DNA of 64,000 nucleotides from JACVRW01 sp963716215 (GCA_963716215.1 OY970298.1:2418001-2482000); one strand, 5' to 3'; positions 45,185-53,697 are shown, numbered from the stretch's first letter. Program-made: numbers and translations. Notes: generated by a model from the sequence alone, not told the origin.

Positions 45185-45535
45185 GTGCAACCACTTGCTG
45201 TGGAGCGCACGTCGCGGGACGGCGTCGAACTGGTTCTGGTCGAGGGTGAGGTCGATATCGCGACCGCCTCGCGGCTCATCAGCGTGCTCAATTCGTCGGT
45301 GGCGGAGGCGATCAAGTCGGTCGTCGTCGACCTCACGCAGGTGGGATTCATGGACTCGACGGGGCTGGCGCTGCTGATCAACGCCAACCGGCGTCTGACG
45401 CTCCGTCGCAAGGGGTTCGCGGTCGTCTGCCCGCCCGGTCCGCTGCGGCGCGTATTCGAGATCACGGACATGATCGACACGCTTCACGTGTGCCCGGATC
45501 TCGAGACTGCAGCGCGCGCAGCAATTCCCGCCTAA
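45185..45535 (+). CDS. STAS-domain anti-sigma-factor antagonist
   Basis: A 116-aa single STAS domain of the SpoIIAA/RsbV type. These proteins bind an anti-sigma kinase and are switched off by phosphorylation of a serine; here that is the Ser in VGFMDSTGLALL. No anti-sigma kinase, phosphatase or sigma factor is nearby, so its partner is elsewhere. TAGTCT (45170-45175) lies 9 nt before the GTG, with no Shine-Dalgarno. Confidence 0.9.
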   Translation: MQPLAVERTSRDGVELVLVEGEVDIATASRLISVLNSSVAEAIKSVVVDLTQVGFMDSTGLALLINANRRLTLRRKGFAVVCPPGPLRRVFEITDMIDTLHVCPDLETAARAAIPA

Positions 45536-45541
45536 AAGCAC

Positions 45542-45570
45542 TTGATTATCGGCGCCGCGCTGCCGATACC
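45542..45570 (+). promoter_or_regulatory. Candidate promoter of the pilB-like gene
   Basis: TTGATT (45542-45547) and GATACC (45565-45570) are separated by 17 bp. The -10 ends 6 nt before the ATG at 45577, so the transcript would start at or very near the start codon. Confidence 0.55.
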
Positions 45571-45576
45571 TAACGC

Positions 45577-47313
45577 ATGAGTGAGAGTCCCGCCGCCCCA
45601 GCTGGCGCGTTTCCCGTGCCTGGACTCCGGCCGCCCACACAGCGAACGGGGGCCAAGCGCCGCATTGGAGACGTGATCGTGCAGCTCGGCTTCGCCGAGC
45701 GCGAGCTTGTGGAGAAGGTGGTGGACGAGGGCCGCGCCAACGGCGTGCCGCTCGGGCAGTCCCTGATCGACGCGGGAATCGTCGACTCCAACCAGCTCGC
45801 CCAGGCGCTCGCGGAGCGCAACGGGCTCGACTACGTCGACCTCAACTCCTTCGAGGTCGACCAGGGCGCCGCCAACCTGATCGACGCCGCCAAGGCGCGC
45901 CGCTACCAGACCATCCCGATCTCCTTCCTCGGAGAGCAGACGCTGCTGGTCGCGACGGCCGACCCGGCCAACGTGCTCGCCTTCGACGACATCGCGATGG
46001 CCACCGGCTACGAGGTCCGCCGTGCGGTCGCCTCGCCGGAGGACATCGACGGCCTGATCGGCCAGCTGTCCCGCCTGGGCGACGCGGTCGAGGAGATCGA
46101 CGACTCGCCGGAGTCGGCCGCCGAGGTGATCGAGCTGCGCGACCAGGCCGACGAGGCCCCGGTCGTCAAGCTGGTCCACTCCGTCATCGCCGACGCCGTC
46201 CGCCGCGGCGCGTCGGACATCCACTTCGAGCCGCGCGCGTCGGACATGCGTGTGCGCTACCGCGTCGACGGCGTCGTGATGGACACCACCACCGTGCCGC
46301 GCCAGCTGGTCGCCGGCCTGATCTCCCGTGTGAAGATCATGGCCAACCTCGACATCGCCGAGCGGCGCGTCCCACAGGACGGGCGCATCGGGCTGTCGGT
46401 CGACGGTCGCCACGTGGATCTGCGTGTCGCCACGCTCCCCGTGGTCCGTGGCGAGTCGATCGTGATGCGCATCCTCGACAAGGACGCCGTCGTCATGGAT
46501 CTCGACGTGCTCGGCATGGGAGAGCACGATCGCAGCCGCTTCGAGAACGCCCTTCACGCCACCCACGGCGCGATCCTGGTGACCGGCCCGACGGGGTCTG
46601 GCAAGACCACGACGCTGTACGCGGGCCTCAGCACCGTGAACACCCCCGAGAAGACGATCATCACCGTCGAGGACCCGGTCGAATACGAGCTCACGGGCGT
46701 CAAGCAGGTGCAGGTCAACCCGAAGACCGGGCTTACGTTCGCGGCCGGTCTGCGCTCGATGGTCCGCGCGGATCCCGACGTGATCATGGTCGGCGAGGTG
46801 CGCGACAAGGACACCGCGCTGATCGCGATCGAGTCCGCGCTGACCGGACACCTGGTGCTCACGACGCTGCACACCAACGACGCGCCGCTCGCGGCCGCCC
46901 GGCTCGTGGAGATGGGGATCGAGCCGTATCTGGTCGCGTCGGGTGTCGCGTGCGTCGTCGCTCAGCGCCTGGTGCGCCGCCTCTGCGACTGCAAGGCCGG
47001 GGTGGAGCTGTCCAAGGAGCTGCTGGCCGACCAGGGGTTCGAGGTCGACGCCGGCTTCAACGGCTTCGAGCCGGTGGGCTGCGTGCGCTGCAACCACACC
47101 GGGTACCGCGGTCGCCTCGGCATCTACGAGGTGATGCCGGTCACCGACGGCCTGCGGCGCCTGCTGCTGCAGACGGGGTCCGCCGACGACATGCGCGCGT
47201 TCGCCCGCGAGGAGGGCATGAGCACGCTGCGCGAGGACGGTCTGCGGAAGATCCAGGACGGCGTCACCTCGGTCGCCGAGGTGCTGCGCGTCGCGGGCAG
47301 CTCACACACCTGA
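45577..47313 (+). CDS. Type IV pilus / type II secretion assembly ATPase (PilB/GspE)
   Basis: A 578-aa secretion ATPase. The N-terminal MshEN/T2SSE_N domain spans residues ~25-150 (IGDVIVQLGFAERELVEKVVDEG). The motor has SDIHFEPR, Walker A GPTGSGKTTT near residue 338, DPVEY, and Walker B/His-box segments. The tetracysteine zinc motif (CDC...CVRCNHTGYRGR) is typical of PilB/GspE. No pilC, pilT, pilM or pilin gene is adjacent, so this copy is isolated; the rest of the machine must be encoded elsewhere. Confidence 0.92.
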   Translation: MSESPAAPAGAFPVPGLRPPTQRTGAKRRIGDVIVQLGFAERELVEKVVDEGRANGVPLGQSLIDAGIVDSNQLAQALAERNGLDYVDLNSFEVDQGAANLIDAAKARRYQTIPISFLGEQTLLVATADPANVLAFDDIAMATGYEVRRAVASPEDIDGLIGQLSRLGDAVEEIDDSPESAAEVIELRDQADEAPVVKLVHSVIADAVRRGASDIHFEPRASDMRVRYRVDGVVMDTTTVPRQLVAGLISRVKIMANLDIAERRVPQDGRIGLSVDGRHVDLRVATLPVVRGESIVMRILDKDAVVMDLDVLGMGEHDRSRFENALHATHGAILVTGPTGSGKTTTLYAGLSTVNTPEKTIITVEDPVEYELTGVKQVQVNPKTGLTFAAGLRSMVRADPDVIMVGEVRDKDTALIAIESALTGHLVLTTLHTNDAPLAAARLVEMGIEPYLVASGVACVVAQRLVRRLCDCKAGVELSKELLADQGFEVDAGFNGFEPVGCVRCNHTGYRGRLGIYEVMPVTDGLRRLLLQTGSADDMRAFAREEGMSTLREDGLRKIQDGVTSVAEVLRVAGSSHT

Positions 47314-47329
47314 CGTCCGGTCCGCCGCT

Positions 47330-47968
47330 CTAGTTCAGCCGGGCGCGCAGGGTCTTCAGCTTGCGCTCCGCGATGTGCTGGCCGTTCTCGTCGAACGGCA
47401 GGCACAGGCGCAGCTCCGCTGCGTGAAGGGCCTTGTCGAGCCGGCCCTGGGCGAGCCAGCGCGGCTCGAGCTCGTCCAGCAGCAGCCCTGCCGTCTCGTG
47501 GGCGCAGCGCCAGGTCAGCGTCGGCGGCATCAGGTCGGCGGCCACGATCTTTCCGGTGCGCACGTCCAGCAGCAGCGGCGCCGGCAGCTCGGTATGCGCG
47601 AGGCAGTGGTCGCTGCCGTTGCTCACGATCCCCACGGACAGGCCGCGCCGGCGCGCGACCTCGGTGCACACGATCGCCATCGCGAGCGGGTGCGGCGCCT
47701 CGGAGGCGAGCACGGTGTGCAACAGCAGCCCGTCGGTCTCGACCTCGCTCGGCGGCTCGCCGCGCGGGCCGATCCGGGCGAGCGTCTTTAGCTCGTCCAG
47801 CGGGTGCGCGCTCTCGGGCGTCGGGAGGTAGCGCGCGAGCGCGTCGAGCTCGCCGTCGACGGCGGCGGCGTCGACCTCCTCGAACGTCCAGGCCAGTGAC
47901 AGGGCCAGCTCGGCGTGCGGCGGGCAGCCTGTGGTGGCGTGCAGGGCGAAGGGGAGGGGAGCGAACAT
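47330..47968 (-). CDS. SirB1-like transglutaminase-fold protein
   Basis: A 212-aa protein resembling the SirB1_N transglutaminase-like group: a helical N-terminus, LAMAIVCTEVARRRGLSVGIVSNGSDHCLAHTELP with candidate Cys/His, LLLDVRTGKIVAADLMPP, and a helical C-terminus ending LCLPFDENGQHIAERKLKTL. Family members are mostly uncharacterised and some lack catalysis. Its ATG overlaps the S4 stop, so it is translated from the same metal-box-controlled message. Assignment is moderate. Confidence 0.65.
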   Translation of the reverse strand: MFAPLPFALHATTGCPPHAELALSLAWTFEEVDAAAVDGELDALARYLPTPESAHPLDELKTLARIGPRGEPPSEVETDGLLLHTVLASEAPHPLAMAIVCTEVARRRGLSVGIVSNGSDHCLAHTELPAPLLLDVRTGKIVAADLMPPTLTWRCAHETAGLLLDELEPRWLAQGRLDKALHAAELRLCLPFDENGQHIAERKLKTLRARLN

Positions 47969-48597
47969 CAGACGCGGCTGTAGAACTCGACGATCAGCTG
48001 CTCCTCCACCGGAGCCTGGATATCGGCTCGCTTCGGCTCGTGCAGCACCCGCCCGACGAGCCCGTCGGTGTCCGAGAGCAGCCAGGGCGCGACCCGCTCC
48101 GTGAGCTCGGTGGCCAGCTTGGCGGCCGGGCGCACCGGGCTGTTGGCCCGAACCGCCACTACGTCCCCGGGCGCGACGGCCCGGGAGGGAATGTCGCAGC
48201 GGCGGCCGTTCACCTCCACGTGGCCGTGCACGACGAACTGGCGCGCCTGCGCGCGCGTCGCGGCGAAGCCCAGCCGGGTGACGACGTTGTCGAGGCGTAG
48301 CTCGAGCAGCTGCAGCAGGCGGTCGCCGGTGAGGGCGCCGGTGTCACGCTGAGCGGCCCGCACATAGCTGCGGAACTGGCGCTCGCGCACCCCGTAGAAC
48401 CGCTTGGCGGCCTGCTTGGCCGCCAGCTGGATGGCGTAGGTGGACTTGCGCCGCCCGGACCGATGGCCGTGATCTCCCGGTGGGTGCGCGCGGCGGTCCA
48501 GGCCGCTCTTGCGCGCGATCCGGCGCTCGCCCTTGAGCTCCAGCTCCACTCCCGCCCGGCGTGACAGTCGCTCGGTCGGGCCCGTGTACCTGCCCAC
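47968..48597 (-). CDS. rpsD: 30S ribosomal protein S4, zinc-ligand-free (C-minus) form
   Basis: A 209-aa S4 with the N-domain and the S4 RNA-binding domain (LELRLDNVVTRLGFAATRAQARQFVVHGHVEVNGR). In the usual cysteine-bearing form the N-terminus has two Cys pairs (VCRLC and RC...KC). Here they read PTERLS and RRIARKS, so all four ligands are gone. It is not next to rpsM, rpsK or rpoA, as a main rpsD often is. It follows two abutting TTAGG-N4-CCTAA boxes. I infer a metal-responsive paralogue. GGAGGTGG gives a strong ribosome-binding site before the GTG. Confidence 0.92.
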   Translation of the reverse strand: MGRYTGPTERLSRRAGVELELKGERRIARKSGLDRRAHPPGDHGHRSGRRKSTYAIQLAAKQAAKRFYGVRERQFRSYVRAAQRDTGALTGDRLLQLLELRLDNVVTRLGFAATRAQARQFVVHGHVEVNGRRCDIPSRAVAPGDVVAVRANSPVRPAAKLATELTERVAPWLLSDTDGLVGRVLHEPKRADIQAPVEEQLIVEFYSRV

Positions 48598-48609
48598 TTT
48601 CCACCTCCG

Positions 48610-48637
48610 TTAGGGCTACCTAATTAGGGCAGCCTAA
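48610..48637 (-). promoter_or_regulatory. Tandem TTAGG-N4-CCTAA operator upstream of S4
   Basis: Two perfect 14-bp palindromes, 48610-48623 and 48624-48637, abut with no spacer. Their junction forms a third palindrome (CCTAATTAGG). Each matches the core of the DtxR/IdeR iron box (TTAGGTTAGCCTAA). On the minus strand TAGACA (48650-48645) and TAATTA (48626-48621) could be -35 and -10, so the boxes would cover the promoter. They end about 13 nt before the S4 start, just ahead of the ribosome-binding site. The regulator (DtxR, MntR or Zur) is not in the window. Confidence 0.75.
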
Positions 48638-48646
48638 CAGGGGTGT

Positions 48647-49369
48647 CTAGACCCCGGCGGCGCGCCGGGCCGAGGCGTGGGCGCCGGCCTCCAGCCGGTC
48701 GTCCGCCAGCGGCTCCAGTTCGATGCCCAGAGCGAGCTCGATCAAGCGGTCGGCGAGCCAGATGTTCTTGGGGAGGAGGGGGCCGTGCAGATAGGTGCCG
48801 ATCACGTTGGCGCGCCGGGCACCTTCGAAGCCGTCGCGCCCGTTGTTGCCGTGGCCGGCCAGGACTCGGCCGAGCGGCTGCTGGTCGGGACCGAGGTAGG
48901 TGCGCCCGCCGTGGTTCTCGAAGCCGGCGATCACCCGCGGCCCGGTGCCGAGGTCGGCCTCGATCGCGCAGTTGCCGATCAGTCGCGCGCCCGGCTCGCG
49001 CACCGTGCGCAGGTCGACCAGGCCCACGCCGGGCAACTCCTCGCCGCCCAGCTCGTAGGAGTGGCCGAGCAGCTGGTAGCCGCCGCACACCGCCAGCACG
49101 ACGGCTCCGCGGTCGGCGGCAGCGTGCAGCGCGTCGCGCTTGGTGGCGGCCATGTCGTGGGCCACGGCCACCTGGTCGCGGTCCTGCCCGCCGCCCATGT
49201 AGAAGAGGTCGTGGGCCTGCGGGTCGACCGGCGCGGCGAGGCTCGCGGCGGCGTGCTCGAACCCGAGGCCGCGCCATTCGCAGCGCGCGCGCAGCACCGC
49301 GATGTTGCCGCGGTCTGCGTAGATGTTCATCAGCTCGGGGTAGAGCGAGCAGACCCTCAGCGTCGGCAT
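48647..49369 (-). CDS. gatD: Lipid II isoglutaminyl synthase, glutaminase subunit GatD
   Basis: GatD supplies ammonia from glutamine to MurT for amidation of D-Glu in the peptidoglycan stem. The 240-aa product is a class I glutamine amidotransferase with the nucleophile cysteine in VLAVCGGYQLLGHSYEL and the catalytic His in GTYLHGPLLPKN. The N-terminal LRVCSLYPELMNIYADRGNI is family-typical. It overlaps the end of a methyltransferase gene by 13 nt. murT lies one gene upstream. Confidence 0.93.
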   Translation of the reverse strand: MPTLRVCSLYPELMNIYADRGNIAVLRARCEWRGLGFEHAAASLAAPVDPQAHDLFYMGGGQDRDQVAVAHDMAATKRDALHAAADRGAVVLAVCGGYQLLGHSYELGGEELPGVGLVDLRTVREPGARLIGNCAIEADLGTGPRVIAGFENHGGRTYLGPDQQPLGRVLAGHGNNGRDGFEGARRANVIGTYLHGPLLPKNIWLADRLIELALGIELEPLADDRLEAGAHASARRAAGV

Positions 49370-50079
49370 ACCACCACCATGCTGCCGATGTACGCGGCCG
49401 TCTCGGGCACGTCGCGCCGCTCGACCGGGCGCAGTCCGTGCGCGGCGGCCTCGGCCTCCAGCTCGTCCGGGCTCAGGGAGTCGAGCACCTGGGTGTGGCG
49501 CTGCTCGGTCAGGTCGCCGGCCGGGGACACGGTCTGGCGCAGCCACTCGACCGCGATGCCACCGGGCTCCGGCCGGACGTCCAGCGGCAGGCTGGAGTAG
49601 ATCCAATTGCCCTGCTGTCCCACGTCCGGGACCGGGGGAGGGGCGTCCTCGGCCGCGATCGCCTGGTCTAGGTCGGCGATCGCGGCGGCGAACGTTCCGC
49701 CCGGGTCGAGGCAGCCGGCGATCCCGGCGAGCAGCTCGGCACGGCTGGACGCGCCGCCCATGATCTGCAGGAATTGCATCGGGGCGATGACGAGCGCGAA
49801 GCCGCCGATCCCGGCGAGGCGGCGAGCGTCCGCCGTCAGGCAGGTGACCCGCAGGTCGTGCGCCTCGGCCCGCCGGGCCAGCTCGCCGAGCAGCCGCGTG
49901 TCCGAATCCAGCGCCGTCACCGTATGGCCCGCCCGCGCCAGGTCGAGGGCTACGCGGCCGGTGCCGGCACCGAGGTCTAGCACCGGTCCGCCGGCCGCCG
50001 CGGCGAGCTCGCGCCAGACCGGCAGGTCCACGTCGTAGCCGCCGTTCTCGACGTCGTGCCAGATGACCGTGTCGGTCAC
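49357..50079 (-). CDS. Class I SAM methyltransferase between murT and gatD
   Basis: A 240-aa methyltransferase with VLDLGAGTGRVALDLARAGH as SAM site, ALDSDTRLLGELARRA, and FALVIAPMQFLQIMGG. The GTG at 50079 overlaps the murT stop as GTGA; a GTG at 50088 is an alternative. Its place between the two subunits of the amidating enzyme suggests tight coexpression, but methylation is not part of known MurT/GatD chemistry. The substrate is unknown; cell-wall precursor modification is only a guess. Confidence 0.85.
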   Translation of the reverse strand: MTDTVIWHDVENGGYDVDLPVWRELAAAAGGPVLDLGAGTGRVALDLARAGHTVTALDSDTRLLGELARRAEAHDLRVTCLTADARRLAGIGGFALVIAPMQFLQIMGGASSRAELLAGIAGCLDPGGTFAAAIADLDQAIAAEDAPPPVPDVGQQGNWIYSSLPLDVRPEPGGIAVEWLRQTVSPAGDLTEQRHTQVLDSLSPDELEAEAAAHGLRPVERRDVPETAAYIGSMVVVCRR

Positions 50080-51431
50080 TCCGACCACCGCCGCGCCAGC
50101 CCGCGCCGGGCCAGCAGGTCGCGCAGCTCGAGCAGAGCCGTGTACGTCGGCAGGGCGTAGAGGCGCTCGCCGGAGGCGCTCGCCACCGCCGCATCGAGCG
50201 AGTGCTCGAGATCGCGGTCCACCACCAGCTCGGCGTCGATCCCGGCGTACTTGAGACGGAGCGCCATCTCCTCGGCGCGCGTGCCGGAGCAGGTGGCGCG
50301 CCGTACCCGGCCGGCGAGCACCTCGAAGTCGGCGTCCCAGATCCAGGAGACGTCGCGCCCATCGGCGATGCCGTCGTTGAGTGCCAGCCAGAGGTCGAGT
50401 CGGTCATCTTCGAGGGTAAGCGTGCGCAGCACCTCGTTCGCCCCCGCGGGATTCTTCACGAGCAGGATCGAGACCTTGCGCCCCGCGATCGGGATCGTCT
50501 CCACCCGCCCGAACGCCCCGCTGAAGCTCTCGAGCGCCTCGCCGACGGCGGTCAGCGGGATGCCCAGCTCCAGCGCCGTCGCCACGGCTGCGACGGCGTT
50601 GTAGACGTTGTAGAGGCCGGGGAGGGGGAGACGCACGTCGAGCGGACCCTGCGGGGTGCGCAGCTCGACCCGCGAGCCGGTCATGCCGTCGAGCTCCACG
50701 CGCGTGGCGGCCACCGCGGGCCGCGGGCGCTCCCGACCGCAGGACGGACACCGGTAGCGACCCAGGTGACCGAGGTAGATCGCCTCGTAGACGTAGGCGG
50801 CGCCACAGTTGCGGCAGTGCTTCGAATCGGCGGCGTGCTGCATGCCCGCCATGGCCTGCGAGTCGTCCTCCACGCCGAAGTAGGTCACGTCCTGGCGATC
50901 CCGCCCGAGGTCGGCGACCAGCGGGTCGTCGGCGTTGAGCACGAAGCGGGCACGCCCGTCCAGCCGCTCCACGAGCTCGGCCCAGCGGTCCGCGAGCAGC
51001 TCGAGCTCGCCATAGCGGTCGAGCTGGTCGCGAAACAGGTTGGACAGCAGCAGCAGGCGCGGTTCAACGTCTCGGGCGACGCTCGGCAGCCAGGCCTCGT
51101 CGACCTCGAACAAGCCAAGCTGGCCGGGTTGACGGCCGGCGTCCAGCAGGGCCGTGGCCACGCCCCACGCCATGTTGGACCCGGCACGGTTGTGGACGAC
51201 GGGGCGTCCCGCGCGCTCGAGGCAGGCGGCGAGCATCGCCGCCGTGGTCGTCTTGCCGTTCGTCGCCGAGACCAGCACGGAGCCATCGTCGAGCTCGCGC
51301 GCCATGCGCCCGAGGGCTCCCGGCGACAGGCGCAGCAGCAGCCGCCCCGGCGCGGTCGTGCCGCCGGTGCGCCCCAGGCGGCGACTGGTGGCGCGCACGA
51401 GCCGGGCGAGCGCGCGGGAGAGGCGATCCAT
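50076..51431 (-). CDS. murT: Lipid II isoglutaminyl synthase, Mur-ligase subunit MurT
   Basis: MurT with GatD amidates the alpha-carboxylate of D-Glu in lipid II. The 451-aa product has a Mur ligase central domain (ATP loop VSATNGKTTTAAML, VEPRLLLLSNLFRDQLDRYGE quoted in part). A Cys4 zinc ribbon (CRNC...CPSC near residues 205-230) is inserted, as in characterised MurT. The C-terminal DUF1727 domain has ISIL-type NPAGANEVL and DVSWIWDADFE with the candidate catalytic Asp. Confidence 0.95.
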   Translation of the reverse strand: MDRLSRALARLVRATSRRLGRTGGTTAPGRLLLRLSPGALGRMARELDDGSVLVSATNGKTTTAAMLAACLERAGRPVVHNRAGSNMAWGVATALLDAGRQPGQLGLFEVDEAWLPSVARDVEPRLLLLSNLFRDQLDRYGELELLADRWAELVERLDGRARFVLNADDPLVADLGRDRQDVTYFGVEDDSQAMAGMQHAADSKHCRNCGAAYVYEAIYLGHLGRYRCPSCGRERPRPAVAATRVELDGMTGSRVELRTPQGPLDVRLPLPGLYNVYNAVAAVATALELGIPLTAVGEALESFSGAFGRVETIPIAGRKVSILLVKNPAGANEVLRTLTLEDDRLDLWLALNDGIADGRDVSWIWDADFEVLAGRVRRATCSGTRAEEMALRLKYAGIDAELVVDRDLEHSLDAAVASASGERLYALPTYTALLELRDLLARRGLARRWSE

Positions 51432-52306
51432 CAGGCCGGCACGATCACGCGCAGGCAGCGAGGCTCGACGCGGATGGTGGCCGGGGTGGTGCCGATCGGG
51501 TCGCCGTCGCCGTAGATCGCGAAGGGGCGGTCGGACGCCACCTCGATCACGCCGCCGCGCAGGAAACGGGCGTGCGGGGAATCGACGTGTGCGGCCTTGA
51601 AGGTCTTGAACACCCCGTGGAGGAAGGTGAGCTTGGGCGCGTCGGTCGAGATCAGCACGTCGAGTTGCCCGTCGTCCAGCTGCGCCTCCGGCAGGACGAT
51701 CATGCCGCCGCCGTAGGCCTTGGAGTTGCCGACCGCGACGGAGTAGCCGCTCGCGTCGTGGCGCTCCCCGTCCACGGTCACGGTGAACGCCGCGGGCTTC
51801 CAAGCCGCCAGCGCCCGCAGGGCGGCGTAGAGGTAGACGGCGTTGCCCTTGACGTACTTCGCCTCGTTGGCGATCCGATTGGCCTCCGAGTCGAACCCGA
51901 AGCTGGCGATGCCGAGGAACGGCGTGCCGTCGACGTTTGCCACGTCGATCAGCTGCTCGGGGCCCTCCACCGCCAGCTGGGCTGCCTCGTAGGGATCGGT
52001 GGGGATCCCGAGCACGCGCGCGAGATCGTTGCCGCGCCCGCAGGGGATCAGAGCCAGCGCTACCTCGGTGTCCTTGAGCACGGCCGCGAGCGGGCGCAGC
52101 AGGCCGTCGCCACCAAGCGCCCCGACGGTCTCGCCCTGTCGAGCGGCGTGTGCGGCCTCCTCCGCGGCGTGCTCGATACTGCGGGTGGTCACGGTCCGGT
52201 GAGGCGCCCCGAGGCGGTCCAGCGCCTCGTGGACGGCCGGAAGCGCCTTCAGCGCCTTGCCCCCGGCCGAGGCCGGGTTCACCAGCAGCGCGAAGCGGCG
52301 GCTCAA
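51431..52306 (-). CDS. Diacylglycerol/lipid kinase family protein
   Basis: A 291-aa lipid kinase of the YegS/DgkB type. It has FALLVNPASAGGKALK, the nucleotide motif GALGGDGLLRPLA (a variant of GGDGT) and IPCGRGNDLARVLGIP. The C-terminal domain carries DDGQLDVLI. It probably phosphorylates diacylglycerol or a related lipid at the membrane. Translation starts at a TTG overlapping the stop of the class II amidotransferase gene. Its own stop touches the murT start, suggesting a lipid or cell-wall operon. Confidence 0.9.
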   Translation of the reverse strand: MSRRFALLVNPASAGGKALKALPAVHEALDRLGAPHRTVTTRSIEHAAEEAAHAARQGETVGALGGDGLLRPLAAVLKDTEVALALIPCGRGNDLARVLGIPTDPYEAAQLAVEGPEQLIDVANVDGTPFLGIASFGFDSEANRIANEAKYVKGNAVYLYAALRALAAWKPAAFTVTVDGERHDASGYSVAVGNSKAYGGGMIVLPEAQLDDGQLDVLISTDAPKLTFLHGVFKTFKAAHVDSPHARFLRGGVIEVASDRPFAIYGDGDPIGTTPATIRVEPRCLRVIVPA

Positions 52307-53118
52307 CGGTCCGCCACTGCCGCGCGGGCGCGCTGCGCGGCCGCCTCGCCGCGAGCCTCGCCGCGCAGATGCGCCTGCTTGTCGATCCGCTGCACCTGCG
52401 CCTGGTCGAGCAGCTCGTCGCCGATCAGGCGCTCCGCATGGGGCTCTTCCAGGTCGTCGGGATCGAGCACCAGCAGCACGTCCTGCTGAACGGTGTGCCA
52501 CTGCTCGTCGGTGACCCGCTCCGAGGACACCAGCAGTTGCCCCGGCCGGTGCAGCCAGTGCAGCTCGAACAGCCCGAGCCGGTAGGCGAACAGGCGGTCG
52601 CCGTCGGCGAAGAGGAAGTTGAGCCCGCTGAACGGCGAGCGCTCGATGGTCGTGCGGATCGCGCCGCGCAGCGACCCGATCGGGTCGCTCGCGTCATAGA
52701 TCGTCATCAAGAAGTTGAAGAAGGCTTCGGAGTCGGTGTCCCCGCGCGGCGGCGTCACGCTCGGGTGCTCGAGCAGGCGCGGATAGCGCAGGATCGTGCC
52801 GTTGTGGCCGAGCGAGTAGCTGCCGAGGCAGAACGGGTGCGTGTTCTCGAGCGCGAGGCCACCCATCGTCGCGCGACGCACGTGGACGTTGAAGATCCGT
52901 CCCTTCAGCGAGGTCGCCTCCACGAAGCTCTCGTCGGCGAAGGCGGCCTGGGGGAAGCGCACGAGCCGGGGGTCGAGGCCGTCGGCGCGCCCGTAGACGG
53001 CCATTCCCCATCCGGAGTCGTGCTCCTCGGATTGGCGGATCAGGGGGTTCGCCGCCTCGATCAGCTCGTGCCTGATCGAGACCGGCTCCGCCGCTACGCA
53101 GCCGAACACGCGGCACAT
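52303..53118 (-). CDS. Class II glutamine amidotransferase
   Basis: A 271-aa N-terminal-nucleophile amidotransferase domain with Cys2 right after the start (MCRVFGCVAAEP). It has the family segments SEEHDSGWGMAVYG, NVHVRRATMGGLALENTHPF and LGHNGTI, and PRGDTDSEAFF. No synthase domain is fused, so the ammonia acceptor is unknown. TAAGGT (53134-53129) lies 10 nt before the ATG. It is the first gene of the operon leading to murT-gatD. Confidence 0.88.
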   Translation of the reverse strand: MCRVFGCVAAEPVSIRHELIEAANPLIRQSEEHDSGWGMAVYGRADGLDPRLVRFPQAAFADESFVEATSLKGRIFNVHVRRATMGGLALENTHPFCLGSYSLGHNGTILRYPRLLEHPSVTPPRGDTDSEAFFNFLMTIYDASDPIGSLRGAIRTTIERSPFSGLNFLFADGDRLFAYRLGLFELHWLHRPGQLLVSSERVTDEQWHTVQQDVLLVLDPDDLEEPHAERLIGDELLDQAQVQRIDKQAHLRGEARGEAAAQRARAAVADR

Positions 53119-53193
53119 GACCTGCCGAACCTTACCGGGCGCCGCATCGAGGCAGAGGGGGGCGAACTTGCCCGCCGCCGTTCTTCGCCTGGC

Positions 53194-53697
53194 ATGGAGC
53201 TAGCCGTAGCGGAGCCGAGACGAATCTGGTGGGCGCGGCCGCGCAAGCTGTGCGCGCTCGAGCGACCGGGGGGAGGGGGGCGCAACCATCGCGTCGATCG
53301 CCGCGCCGCGGAGATCGAATACCTGCGCGGGCGCGGGGTGCGGCTCGTGGTGTCGGTCATGCGGTCGCGGCACAACCTGGCGGCATACGAGGCGGCGGGC
53401 CTTGACTGGCACCACGTGCCGGTGGCGCGCACCGAGGACGGTGCCGACGCCCTGGAGGAGCTGCTGCCGCTGCTTCGCTACGAGCTCAGGCCGGCGGGCG
53501 GCGTGGCGCTACACGGCGACAGCTACACGGACTTCGTCGCGGCGATCGGCGCCGCCCACCTGCACGAGGTGCGCGGGACCGACCCGGCGGAGGGGCTCGT
53601 GCGGGCCGTGCGGGCCGGGCTGACGGTGACGCCGGCCGCGTGCGCCCTGCTCGGGGTCGACGCGGAGGAGGTGGAGGCACTCATGCGGGTTGCGTGA
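53194..53697 (+). CDS. Dual-specificity-phosphatase-like protein lacking the catalytic Cys
   Basis: A 167-aa protein with a tyrosine/dual-specificity phosphatase pattern: WWARPRKLCALERPGGG, EIEYLRGRGVRLVVSVM, the YEAAGLDWHHVPVARTEDGADALEELL region, then VALHGDSYTDFVAAIGAAHL. In active enzymes this last block is HCxxGxxR. Here residue 108 after His107 is Gly, and the P-loop Arg is absent (HGDSYTD). It is probably a non-catalytic pseudophosphatase or a different fold. Its 3' end overlaps the convergent HAD gene by 17 nt. Assignment is tentative. Confidence 0.6.
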   Translation: MELAVAEPRRIWWARPRKLCALERPGGGGRNHRVDRRAAEIEYLRGRGVRLVVSVMRSRHNLAAYEAAGLDWHHVPVARTEDGADALEELLPLLRYELRPAGGVALHGDSYTDFVAAIGAAHLHEVRGTDPAEGLVRAVRAGLTVTPAACALLGVDAEEVEALMRVA

